Source of the DNA: CBDCVY01 sp965223245 | GTDB lineage: Bacteria; Nitrospinota; Nitrospinia; Nitrospinales; Nitrospinaceae | Direction: 5' to 3' | DNA: 64,000 bases | NCBI GenBank assembly: GCA_965223245.1 | Contig: CBDCVY010000013.1 | Span: 1,674,001 to 1,738,000, forward strand | Shown: positions 25,642 to 34,605 of the stretch, piece after piece | Layout: every line of letters starts with the position of its first letter | Position numbering within the stretch: position 1 is the stretch's first letter | Notes under the pieces: model-generated | What the model was told of the DNA's origin: nothing | The model's input: the letters and a program-made list of their open reading frames with translations, nothing else | Database searches by the model: none | Translations under genes and position numbers: made by a program

Positions 25642-28600
25642 TTATTTCATCGACAAGCGATTATCATCCGCACGAGAAGCAGATTTCAGGCCGTCCGGAG
25701 TGGCACCACCCAAAGGTAAGATCGATCGATCTCCCTGAGGTAATACCCTAAAATAACCCCACTGACCTGCCTGTTGGTAAGGTGTCCGTGCATTCAACCA
25801 TAAATACGTGCCCGGCACATGATACGTACCACCTGCACCTTTTAGCAAGAATGCCTGGATATACTCACCTCCGCCAAACTCTTCAACATCAATCATATCA
25901 GAACCTTCCTGGTTCAAATGCCGACGCCACTGATGACCATCCAAATTAAACATTTGGTTCTGCTCATTATGTACGCCAAACACATTGATCATAACTTTAT
26001 CACCTGCATGCGCTTTTAATGTCGGCGTTGCAGGCTCATTGTCCGCGGCAACACAAGGGGTAAATATATTACCTAATTCACACCCTTCGTCTTCACGGTA
26101 AGTCCAAGGTTCTAAGCGGTAATTCACACCCGTCAACCCGGCGACATTCTGCAGGTAAGGCATAAATGATGTACCAATGATATTGTCTTCATCCTGAAAA
26201 TAGAGAGCAAAATCACGGTAATTATCAATATCCGCGTTTTCAGGATAAGACTTATCAATGATTACGTCCGCTTTCCACGAATTCCCAAGACTGATGTCTT
26301 TACCTGTCTCAGGATCTCGATACACCGAACCACGAGGACCAATGATGATTCCACCAAACAAACCGTCACGTACGTTCGTTACTAAGTCACCAAAATCCCA
26401 GATTAAACCTGCATTGATATTGTAATCCGGATGTGCATAGAACGTATATGTCTTCGATTTACCCGGTGCTACCGTTTGATCCCCGGGATTGTTACCTACA
26501 TTAATCCCCTGGGAATCTAACGGATTAAACGCCATGTTGTTGATATGTAAAGAAGTTTTACCTTTCTTCAAGCTATTGGTCAACTTCACTTTCACACAAT
26601 CACCAATGTTCGCTCGAAGCGTCAACGGATGCGGCATAGCTCCATCATCCGCTGCTTTCTTCACTTCATCCTCAAGTACGAATACTTTTCCTGCAGCATT
26701 CGCTAACAACAACTTACGCTCGAAGTCCACTTCGATTATATCCTCAGCATTCGGATTGAACTTCAAAGCCTTGTCGATGGCAACCACACTAAAGTTCTTG
26801 GTGGGTGCACCTTTTGGACAAACTTCTTTTTTATTAGGAAGAATACCGCGAGAACCCTCTAAAGGCTGCAGGTCTTTTTGGGCTTTGTCATACACCCGTA
26901 AAATACCCCAACTTCCTTCAGAAAGATGCGAGGTTCGTCCATTATAGAACAGATAATCACCAGCCATCTGCTGATAACCACCCGCAGTTGTAGCCATATC
27001 ATAACGCTCCGCAATACCAATATGAATTGTATTGGTCACGCGGGAATCCCGATCATATCGCTCTGGACGATACCCATGACCTGACAATACAAAGGTATGG
27101 GTTTCATTCATCATTCCATGCAACAATCGGAAAAGCACAGTATCACCCAAATACGCTCTTACCATTGGAGTATCCGGGTCACGATGCGTTTTACTGCTGA
27201 ACAACTGGGACGCATCTCCATTAGCTTTCAATCTTGCCGCTAATGATGCAGAACGGAAATTAAATCCGCCTCCAGTTGTATGTGTTCCACCATTCAAATA
27301 CGGGAAGGCAACTTCCAGCATATCCTTCGGCATTTGAAAGGAAATGGACTGACCCGCTGCTATCGCATTCTCTCGGCTCAAACCGGGAGGATTACCTTCA
27401 GTAACCAATTGCGCGGTATGCGGTACCGTATCATGCAACTGAACAACGATTTCACGGAAACTACCGTTACGTCCGTAAGCAATCGGTTCCGTACCATGAA
27501 TGTCAGCAACAGGACCACTGCGAATCGGTTTCCCTGTTTTTGGATCATGATAGGTCGATCCCCATGGCTCAACAATGGTAGAACCAATTCCACCGTGCGG
27601 CCAGGTGGTCGCACCAAATGCATGGTCATGCCAGAAAACAAGTCCAACATCTGCATCCACCCACCAGCGATAACGAACATACTCCGTGCTCACAATTTGT
27701 CCTGCTTTATGAGCATGCGTCATGCCTTCGGTAAAAGTGATTTTGTACTTGCCGTCTTTCGCCGGATTCTTATTAGGATCCGGTTCCATTTTTCCAATCC
27801 AGCGAGCGTCTTTACCATTCGGTACTTCAATACCCACAATGATGTCAGTGCCCACATGGAATGGGGTTGCATGATGAGCCATCTCAATTTCAATGGACTT
27901 ATCACCCGGTTTCGTGTCTTTCAACAAATGCGCGTTCATCGGAACCGGCATACCCACATGATGACCATTTTTTTCTTTCTTTGTAAACTGCCTGTAAGAT
28001 CGCATGGACTGGTCATAAGAAAATCCGGAAATAACCCCATCCGATGCTTGATTATCGAACTGGAAGAAATGAGGATGAATGTTCACTTTTGACATTTGGA
28101 AATTGGTGAAATCATCATCATTCCATTCACTGGATAAAAGCACATCCACACAATCATAAACATTGGCTCGAATAACCAAAGGAATGGCTTTTTTCGGATC
28201 CGCTTTCACAGCAGCCATTTCTTCATCAATGACATATATCAAACCATACTTGTCAACGATAGGAGGACTACCTTTATACCCACCCTGAAGTTCAATCGGA
28301 GTGTTTATGAAATGTAAATTATACTGTCTCCTACCGGCACCAGGAGGACATAAACTCCAACGCCCATGTTCACCGGGTTTCGCAGGAGCACTATTCTCCA
28401 TGGTTGCATCGGAGCGACCACTACCTGATTCCGTGTCAGTAAGAATCTTATTATCTGTTAAAAAGTGGAACGGCTCTAACCAGGGAGCACCCCCATGATT
28501 TCGTGCAAACGGAACTCGCTTCCCAAAATGCGGAGTCATGTGTGGCCACGCTAACTTGCCGTTCGTCGGATGAAACTGAATCGAATGACGTTTTCCCGGA

Positions 28601-30543
28601 TGAGGTGACTTGTACTTCGCCATCGGATAAGTTGCTTCACGTTCAGATAACGCTCGGTTCTTATCCCAGGCATAATCCCATACCGTTCCGTCATAAGCCA
28701 ATATCTGACCCTTTTCATCGTCCGTATGACCAGGCTTCCCTTGCGGAGGTAACATCGATTTTACCCAATCCTTGATGTTCACCACAGGAATCTCCTGATC
28801 CCATTTGCTGGCTCCACTGTCTACAATCTTGAACTTCTTACCGTACCAGTTCATTGTTTTGCCGACTAACTTATCTGAACTGATACCTTTAGGAATGTAG
28901 CCTTTACGATCCGGTAACTCCTGCAATGGACGCATGACGTCTGTGCTGCCAAACGGATAATTTCCGTCCTGCAGCGTGTTGTACACACGCCAGTATCCCC
29001 ACATACCCGCAACATAATGATGCGCTACGTGACAATGGAACAAAAAGTCTCCGGCCAGTTTCTGACATAACCCGGATCCACACTCGGTTTCTAAATCCAA
29101 TACCTCAGCAGGACCGATTACTTCAACGTCGACACGGTCGGTAGTGGTTCGAACTACAGGATATTTCACCGGACCGTCATAAGCCGCTGTAATTAAATTT
29201 TCAATTCCCGGCTCTCGCTTCGGTGACCGGGTCCAACGAATAGTTCCTCCATGCGGATGATGCGAATGGAACACTTCACCACCACCATGAATCAATCGAA
29301 ACTTAGCTGGATCGCCCATGTAAGAACGAGGAATGGTGGTAGGAACATCAGCAAACGTATAAGAACTGTAAGCTAATGATTCATCTTCATAGTGAAACAT
29401 TTTTTCCTGAACTGCCAGGTTGTTGATACCAAATGGTTCACTGCGATAGTTCATCGCACGTGCCGAAGGACGATACGCATCGGTTTGTGGGTCACGCTGC
29501 GGAATCATCTCTCCATGGCGATTCAACGGACGAAACGATTCATCACCTACTTCATGATAAAAAAGATTAAATTCCCGAAAATCTTTTGCTTCGTCATTAG
29601 CAATCATTGCCATCCAGCCACTAGCAAGTGGTCCACCCGTCCATGGATCTAAGTAATAGGAACCTTTAGGCTCAACAATAAACGCCCCAATCAAGCCTAA
29701 CGCAGATGGATCACGACCTGCGTGACTCAAAATTAAATGAGCACCTTCTTGTTCATCAATTGGAATGAACCATTCAAAGTTTTGGGTCTCACCGGATGGA
29801 ACATTAGCACCTTTAGAAGCCGCGGTATCAGGCAAGCCGGAATCGCTGATGATCATCGCAGAACCATTGACTTGAAACCCTGCGTCCTCATCTTCTAATT
29901 GATTCGTAAATTTAATACGAACACAATCCCCTTGATTCGCACGAATGACCAAGGGTTGAATTGTATCCCCCTGCAAACCTGTGGATACTACTCCGGGGTC
30001 CAATTCGTCTTCCCGGGCTGCCGCATTGGTTTCTTCGTCTTTCCTGACCTGATCAATGTTTTTAGTTAAAACATACATATAACCGGGGAAGTAGTCTCCC
30101 CATTGGTTTAATGTAATTTCAACATTGATGGCTGAGATGTCATAGGTCTTGGTAGGAACTCCTGCAGGACAATGACCGCCTTTGAATACTTTATCAGAGG
30201 CTTCAGAAGGCCCTAACAAATACCCCTGCTGAAGCTGATGCGCCGCCCATGAATCATGAAATACACCTCCCGAGGAGGCGGGACTCGCATGTTCTTTCAA
30301 CTTTCCTTTTAATCGGTCCATCAATGAACGAAAGGTCTTATTCAATCGCTCCTGATCCCCTTGTTTTCCCTCCATCATCTCTTCGTAGTTGATTTGATTT
30401 TCCAACTTCTCCAACCACGCTGGACGATCTGCTGCCGACCCATGCTTATGCATACTCGATGCTGCATATGCCGGTATAACTCCTAACCCAAAGGTTAGTA
30501 CTAGAGCAATAAATTGCCCCATCCATTTTTTGTTACCAGCCAT
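25642..30543 (-). CDS. Giant periplasmic/secreted multicopper oxidase, MofA-like (copy B)
   Basis: The ATG at 30543 (1633 residues) is preceded by GGAGG with a 5-base gap; an in-frame ATG at 30555 overlaps that site and is rejected. Signal peptide MAGNKKWMGQ... ending in PAYA, different from copy A; the mature proteins become near-identical from DRPAWLEKLENQ. Ligands match copy A: HxxHxH at 426-431, HCHxxxHxxxxM starting at 503, HPH at 823, HDH at 972. Alignment to copy A needs no gap at constant offset 7617 from near the stop to the signal peptide. Blocks identical at every base (for example 26264-26942 and 28504-29213) alternate with blocks full of synonymous changes (for example 26995-27190). 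Preceded by its own leader and followed by its own terminator. Same probable function as copy A. Confidence 0.93.
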   Translation of the reverse strand: MAGNKKWMGQFIALVLTFGLGVIPAYAASSMHKHGSAADRPAWLEKLENQINYEEMMEGKQGDQERLNKTFRSLMDRLKGKLKEHASPASSGGVFHDSWAAHQLQQGYLLGPSEASDKVFKGGHCPAGVPTKTYDISAINVEITLNQWGDYFPGYMYVLTKNIDQVRKDEETNAAAREDELDPGVVSTGLQGDTIQPLVIRANQGDCVRIKFTNQLEDEDAGFQVNGSAMIISDSGLPDTAASKGANVPSGETQNFEWFIPIDEQEGAHLILSHAGRDPSALGLIGAFIVEPKGSYYLDPWTGGPLASGWMAMIANDEAKDFREFNLFYHEVGDESFRPLNRHGEMIPQRDPQTDAYRPSARAMNYRSEPFGINNLAVQEKMFHYEDESLAYSSYTFADVPTTIPRSYMGDPAKFRLIHGGGEVFHSHHPHGGTIRWTRSPKREPGIENLITAAYDGPVKYPVVRTTTDRVDVEVIGPAEVLDLETECGSGLCQKLAGDFLFHCHVAHHYVAGMWGYWRVYNTLQDGNYPFGSTDVMRPLQELPDRKGYIPKGISSDKLVGKTMNWYGKKFKIVDSGASKWDQEIPVVNIKDWVKSMLPPQGKPGHTDDEKGQILAYDGTVWDYAWDKNRALSEREATYPMAKYKSPHPGKRHSIQFHPTNGKLAWPHMTPHFGKRVPFARNHGGAPWLEPFHFLTDNKILTDTESGSGRSDATMENSAPAKPGEHGRWSLCPPGAGRRQYNLHFINTPIELQGGYKGSPPIVDKYGLIYVIDEEMAAVKADPKKAIPLVIRANVYDCVDVLLSSEWNDDDFTNFQMSKVNIHPHFFQFDNQASDGVISGFSYDQSMRSYRQFTKKEKNGHHVGMPVPMNAHLLKDTKPGDKSIEIEMAHHATPFHVGTDIIVGIEVPNGKDARWIGKMEPDPNKNPAKDGKYKITFTEGMTHAHKAGQIVSTEYVRYRWWVDADVGLVFWHDHAFGATTWPHGGIGSTIVEPWGSTYHDPKTGKPIRSGPVADIHGTEPIAYGRNGSFREIVVQLHDTVPHTAQLVTEGNPPGLSRENAIAAGQSISFQMPKDMLEVAFPYLNGGTHTTGGGFNFRSASLAARLKANGDASQLFSSKTHRDPDTPMVRAYLGDTVLFRLLHGMMNETHTFVLSGHGYRPERYDRDSRVTNTIHIGIAERYDMATTAGGYQQMAGDYLFYNGRTSHLSEGSWGILRVYDKAQKDLQPLEGSRGILPNKKEVCPKGAPTKNFSVVAIDKALKFNPNAEDIIEVDFERKLLLANAAGKVFVLEDEVKKAADDGAMPHPLTLRANIGDCVKVKLTNSLKKGKTSLHINNMAFNPLDSQGINVGNNPGDQTVAPGKSKTYTFYAHPDYNINAGLIWDFGDLVTNVRDGLFGGIIIGPRGSVYRDPETGKDISLGNSWKADVIIDKSYPENADIDNYRDFALYFQDEDNIIGTSFMPYLQNVAGLTGVNYRLEPWTYREDEGCELGNIFTPCVAADNEPATPTLKAHAGDKVMINVFGVHNEQNQMFNLDGHQWRRHLNQEGSDMIDVEEFGGGEYIQAFLLKGAGGTYHVPGTYLWLNARTPYQQAGQWGYFRVLPQGDRSILPLGGATPDGLKSASRADDNRLSMK

Positions 30544-30592
30544 TTGAACCTCCATAGATTTTTTGGCTTAAAAAAAAATTGGGCTGCAAACC

Positions 30593-30615
30593 AAAACTTC
30601 AATAACTAAAGTTTT
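30593..30615. promoter_or_regulatory. Inverted repeat upstream of oxidase copy B
   Basis: AAAACTT, 9-base spacer, AAGTTTT, about 50 bp before the ATG of copy B. Could be an operator or a leader hairpin; no counterpart with the same sequence is present upstream of copy A. Confidence 0.3.
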
Positions 30616-30666
30616 AAGTCCACAATCAGATATGATTAATTCAATACTGAACTAATATCCTAAATT

Positions 30667-32034
30667 TTAATTATTTGGTGCAATGCTTAATAAATGCGAT
30701 TCTTCTCCTCGTTCTATCCTTACGTTAAGTTTCTCTTGATTTACTTGAGTCAATATTTCATCGACTTCATTCTTTTTCGATATTTTCTTTCCGTTGATAT
30801 ATTTAATAATATCCCCTTCTTTCAACCCTCCCCGCGCAGCGGAGCTTTCAGGAAATACTTGAATTACAATCACACCATTTTTTTCTTTTGTATTAAATTT
30901 TTCTACTAATCCTGAATCTATATTTGCCAACTCTGCACCCAGAGAGGTCACAGCATTTCTTTGAATAGCTGCAATTTGGTCTTTAGGGTCCTCTTTTTTC
31001 CCCAGCCGAACTGAAACTGATTTCAATACTCCTTTTCTTAAGATGTCGATTTGAACAGACTGTCCCGGAGTAATGTTACCAATCAACCGAATCATGGAGC
31101 CTGGCGAGTTTACCTTAACACCACCAATTTTTAAAATAATATCTCCATTTTTAATCCCCGCATTAGAAGCAGGTTGATCTTCAAATACCGAATTAACTAA
31201 TACTCCATCTTTTGAATCTATGTTTTCTTTTTTTGCAATATCTTCAGGGATAAAATCAATTCCAACCCCTAACCAGCCTCTTTGAACTTCCCCAGTTTCA
31301 ATAATCTGATTTGAAACATTTTTAACAACGTTCGAGGGAATAGCAAATCCAATACTCTGGGCATAATTGATAATAGCGGTGTTTATTCCAATAATTTCTC
31401 CACGGATATTTAGAAGGGGTCCTCCACTATTTCCCGGGTTAATTGATGCATCTGTTTGGATAAAATCTTCATACCGTGAAATATTAATATTTTCTCTATT
31501 TAAGCCACTAATGACACCCATACTTAAGGTGTCATGAAGTCCATAGGGGTTTCCTATGGCAACAACCAATTGTCCTACCTTCAATTTTGAAGAATCCCCT
31601 AACTTTACTTGAGGTAACGGACCCTCTGATTCAACTTTAATAACAGCCAAATCGGTTTCTTCATCGGTACCTAAAACACTGCCAATCAATTCTCTTCCTT
31701 TGTATAAAGTTACAAGAATTTTTTCAGCCTTTTTAACAACATGACTATTGGTAATAATATAACCATTGCGCCCATCAATAATCACTCCGGCACCAGCATT
31801 TGTTGGACGGCCTTTGGGAGCATCTCCCTGTTTAAGAATGGACGGTGAAGGTGGAACATAGGGTGAAATATTAACGACCGCTGGTAGAGTATGCTCTGCA
31901 AGACCCACCAATCCGATTTCTATTTCTTCTAAAATCTTTAGCCCATTGGCCGAATGTTCCGCAAAAGTACGTGAGGAAGACATAGACAGGACCAGGACCC
32001 CAAGAATTACATAAAGAAATTTTCGGCAACTCAT
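30667..32034 (-). CDS. Periplasmic serine protease, HtrA/DegP family
   Basis: 455 residues; signal peptide ending in RTFAEH (about residue 26). Trypsin-like domain with the triad His in TNSHVV (about 100), Asp in TDLAVIKV (about 130) and Ser in NPGNSGGPL (about 206), then two PDZ domains (about 255-345 and 365-450; GVLVNSVFEDQPASNAGIKNGD and VFPESSAARGGLKEGD are the binding loops). Degrades or refolds damaged envelope proteins. It lies 112 bp upstream of oxidase copy B on the same strand and may help quality control of the large exported proteins. Confidence 0.94.
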   Translation of the reverse strand: MSCRKFLYVILGVLVLSMSSSRTFAEHSANGLKILEEIEIGLVGLAEHTLPAVVNISPYVPPSPSILKQGDAPKGRPTNAGAGVIIDGRNGYIITNSHVVKKAEKILVTLYKGRELIGSVLGTDEETDLAVIKVESEGPLPQVKLGDSSKLKVGQLVVAIGNPYGLHDTLSMGVISGLNRENINISRYEDFIQTDASINPGNSGGPLLNIRGEIIGINTAIINYAQSIGFAIPSNVVKNVSNQIIETGEVQRGWLGVGIDFIPEDIAKKENIDSKDGVLVNSVFEDQPASNAGIKNGDIILKIGGVKVNSPGSMIRLIGNITPGQSVQIDILRKGVLKSVSVRLGKKEDPKDQIAAIQRNAVTSLGAELANIDSGLVEKFNTKEKNGVIVIQVFPESSAARGGLKEGDIIKYINGKKISKKNEVDEILTQVNQEKLNVRIERGEESHLLSIAPNN

Positions 32035-32441
32035 GTGCTATTTCCTAACCTCATATTTCGAGTTGTGAGGTTATTTTATTCCCTACCACCTTAAGAAGCA
32101 AAAGCAAGTTTTACCGATTAAAGTTAAATCTACTTCAGAACAATAATTACAGACTTTAGGCAAATTAAAAATTAAAAAGGCATCTTTGTTTCAAGGGAAA
32201 TTTAATATCTAATTAACCCCGGAAAAACTTCAAGACCAAATAAACCAATACGTTAAGTTAGGAAAAATCACCCTAAGTTACCAGAAAACTTGGGTTTTCT
32301 AGGTTTTAAAAGCCCCTCTATATATAAAGTTTTTAAAATTATGTCAAGGGAAAAATCGGACTTGAAAACCCCCTTAATCCTTGATAAACAAGCAGTATAA
32401 TGCTCAATCCTTTCTAAGCCATCTACTTTATTAGGTTAATT
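32035..32441. other. Intergenic region, 407 bp, between htrA-like and cysH
   Basis: Divergent spacer. It holds an inverted repeat AACCTCA-N12-TGAGGTT (32047-32072) just upstream of the htrA-like start, a near-palindrome TAAGTTAGG-N9-CCTAAGTTA (32254-32280), an 7-bp hairpin AGAAAAC-TTGG-GTTTTCT near 32283-32300, and a perfect -10 box TATAAT at 32396-32401 without a good -35, 41 bp before cysH. No gene seen. Confidence 0.5.
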
Positions 32442-33143
32442 ATGGGTCCAGAAAAAAATTGGAAGAAATTTGAAGTTCAGACAGCCCAAGAAATACTGGA
32501 ATGGTCATTAAATCATTTTAAAAATAAAATTGGAATTGCTTCCAGCTTTGGTCTTGAGGACATGGTATTGATTGATATGGCTTCAAAAATCAGCCAAGAT
32601 TTCACAGTATTTACTTTAGATACAGGACGACTCCATGAAGAAACCTACCAAACCATGGAACGCACTCGGTCAAAATATGGAATAAACCTACAAACCTTTT
32701 TTCCCAAACAAGAGTCTGTTGAGAAATTGACTCGAGAAAAAGGGTTTTATTCTTTCAAGGAAAGTATCGATAACAGAAAAGAGTGTTGTTTTATTAGAAA
32801 AGTTGAACCTCTGAATCGTGCTTTGTCTGGCTTAGATGCTTGGATAACTGGCTTAAGAAGAGAGCAAAGCATAACTCGAACAGATATTGTTAAAGCAGGA
32901 GAAGATACAGATCATCCACCATTAATCAAAATTAATCCTTTGGCTGATTGGACCGAAGAGCAAGTCAAAAACTATCTTGAACAAAACAAAGTCCCCACAA
33001 ATCCTCTCCACGCAAAAAATTATCCAAGCATTGGTTGCGCTCCCTGCACACGTCCAATTTTGGAAGGAGAAGATATCCGGGCTGGAAGGTGGTGGTGGGA
33101 AAACCCCGACAATAAAGAATGTGGTTTGCATCGACCAAGATAG
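32442..33143 (+). CDS. cysH: Adenylylsulfate reductase, thioredoxin-dependent, CysH family
   Basis: Reduces adenylylsulfate to sulfite in assimilatory sulfate reduction. 233 residues with the PAPS-reductase fold: SSFGLEDMVLIDM, FTLDTGRLHEETY, then the cluster motifs ECCFIRKVEPL (about 112) and GCAPCTRP (about 193), giving CC and CxxC for a [4Fe-4S] cluster, so APS rather than PAPS is the likely substrate. The catalytic Cys is in the C-terminal ECGLH. Unusually, no ATP sulfurylase, sulfite reductase or transporter gene is next to it. Confidence 0.94.
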   Translation: MGPEKNWKKFEVQTAQEILEWSLNHFKNKIGIASSFGLEDMVLIDMASKISQDFTVFTLDTGRLHEETYQTMERTRSKYGINLQTFFPKQESVEKLTREKGFYSFKESIDNRKECCFIRKVEPLNRALSGLDAWITGLRREQSITRTDIVKAGEDTDHPPLIKINPLADWTEEQVKNYLEQNKVPTNPLHAKNYPSIGCAPCTRPILEGEDIRAGRWWWENPDNKECGLHRPR

Positions 33144-33164
33144 ATATCCCGTATCCATTCTTTT

Positions 33165-33893
33165 TTAGGTTAAATTCATTTTCCTGTTTTCAAATTCTGT
33201 CTGGGAAATAATCTCAGAAAACTTCTGATTGTGTTTCAATACATGGACAAGTGTTGGCACCAAAAGTAACGCAATCTGCCAAGCTTTTTTAACTCCCTTC
33301 CATCCATTCTCTTTATTACATTCTTCCAATTTATTAAGCATGAAGTCCTCAACCTCTAAACATATATGGGGAATTAATTGAATAGACCACATACCTAAAC
33401 TTAAAGCTGTTTCTATTTTTGTTTTGATCCTGGGATCCTTACAAAAATTTAATCTTTGGATGGATTGGAAAATTTGATTGGGGTCTGTGGTATTTATAAA
33501 AAGTGTGGACATAAAAAACATATCAATAATGATCAAAGTAGATCGAAATGCATCTGTTAAACCTTCCCAAGTAATATCAATTGGGATAAAGCCTAAGGAC
33601 TCAATGGTTAATCCAGGGGTGAAAATCAAAGGAAACAAAAAAATCAATGCCAGAAACCAACGAATGGAATATAAAAGTTTTACTAAAACTAAAAATTTAA
33701 CATCTGCAATCCAAGCCCCTAGTAAACAAATACCCGTTAAACAAATTAAAAGGATAGCGCTTCCACTCGAGGCACAAATAATAAACAAAAATACCAAGAT
33801 CCATTTTTTGCTTACGGACATTTGATGCAATAAAGACTGCCCGGGTCGGTATCCGCTTTGAAAAATAGTTTGAGCCAAAAAAAAATTTCTCAT
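33165..33893 (-). CDS. Energy-coupling factor transmembrane protein, EcfT/CbiQ family
   Basis: 242 residues with five or six hydrophobic segments (about 28-45, 48-62, 68-92, 108-128, 212-228) and the first-turn motif GQSLLHQMSVSKKW typical of EcfT/CbiQ. EcfT couples an ABC ATPase to a vitamin- or metal-binding S component. The Ala-Arg-Gly motifs of the coupling helices are hard to see (DPRIKTKIETALSLG and the C-terminal region). No ATPase or S component lies near, so it may work with subunits encoded elsewhere. Convergent with cysH. Confidence 0.75.
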   Translation of the reverse strand: MRNFFLAQTIFQSGYRPGQSLLHQMSVSKKWILVFLFIICASSGSAILLICLTGICLLGAWIADVKFLVLVKLLYSIRWFLALIFLFPLIFTPGLTIESLGFIPIDITWEGLTDAFRSTLIIIDMFFMSTLFINTTDPNQIFQSIQRLNFCKDPRIKTKIETALSLGMWSIQLIPHICLEVEDFMLNKLEECNKENGWKGVKKAWQIALLLVPTLVHVLKHNQKFSEIISQTEFENRKMNLT

Positions 33894-33932
33894 TGATATG
33901 AAAAGAATTTAATTCAATATAATTCAAAAAGC

Positions 33933-34604
33933 ATGTATTTTAAAATCATGCAAACTAACTCTGATATCCTTATCTTAGAAAAAGTAAAGAGTTTTTCAAA
34001 ATCCTTTTTTAAAGATGACCCGACAGGTCATGATTGGTGGCACGTTCAAAGGGTATGGAAAACAGCATGTAGTATTTCTGATAAAGAAGGAGCTGACCGA
34101 GTCACCGTAGAAATTGCAGCCCTACTCCACGACGTTTCAGACTGGAAACTTACTAACGGAAATGAGAAAGACGGTATAATTAAAATTCATCAACTATTAA
34201 GAGATGATCTCCCGAAAAAAAACATTGAAAATATATGCGGTATTATTTCAAAAGTTTCTTTTAAGGGAGCTAAAGTTCCCACACCCATGGTTTCGTTAGA
34301 AGGAAAAGTAGTTCAGGATGCTGATCGTTTGGATGCAATGGGTGCAGTCGGGATTGCCAGGGCTTTTGCCTACGGGGGGAATAAGGGAAGATCCATTTGG
34401 GATCCAAATGTACCTCCAGTATTGCATGAGAACTTTGAAGATTACAAAAAAAATAAAGGTCCCAGTATTAATCATTTTTATGAAAAACTTTTGTTATTAA
34501 AAGACCGAATGAATACAGAAACTGGAAAAAAAATGGCAGAAAAACGCCACCAGTTTATGAAAAGTTATTTAGACCACTTTTTTTTGGAATGCAAAGGATC
34601 TTAG
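33933..34604 (+). CDS. HD-domain phosphohydrolase
   Basis: 223 residues (or 218 from the ATG at 33948; neither has a clear ribosome-binding site). The metal-binding H...HD...D pattern is intact: HDWWHVQRVW (about 31-40), LLHDVSDWK (about 67) and QDADRLDAMGAVGIAR (about 128-143). This is the YedJ/YpgQ-like HD group with predicted nucleotide phosphohydrolase activity. The sirtuin-like gene starts one base after its stop, so the pair is cotranscribed. Confidence 0.88.
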   Translation: MYFKIMQTNSDILILEKVKSFSKSFFKDDPTGHDWWHVQRVWKTACSISDKEGADRVTVEIAALLHDVSDWKLTNGNEKDGIIKIHQLLRDDLPKKNIENICGIISKVSFKGAKVPTPMVSLEGKVVQDADRLDAMGAVGIARAFAYGGNKGRSIWDPNVPPVLHENFEDYKKNKGPSINHFYEKLLLLKDRMNTETGKKMAEKRHQFMKSYLDHFFLECKGS

Positions 34605-34605
34605 A

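Noticed and set aside
27280..28092. Long open frame (270 codons) on the plus strand opposite oxidase copy B
   Set aside because: It is antisense to a clear gene, and the matching region of copy A is split by stop codons (open only as 19663-20031 and 20080-20475), so it is not conserved as a protein even between the two copies.
18022..30543. Possible composite transposon or direct-repeat flanked insertion carrying the sigma, rubrerythrin and cupredoxin genes
   Set aside because: The direct repeats are the two oxidase genes themselves; no transposase, terminal inverted repeats or target duplication are visible. Duplication with later conversion explains the pattern.
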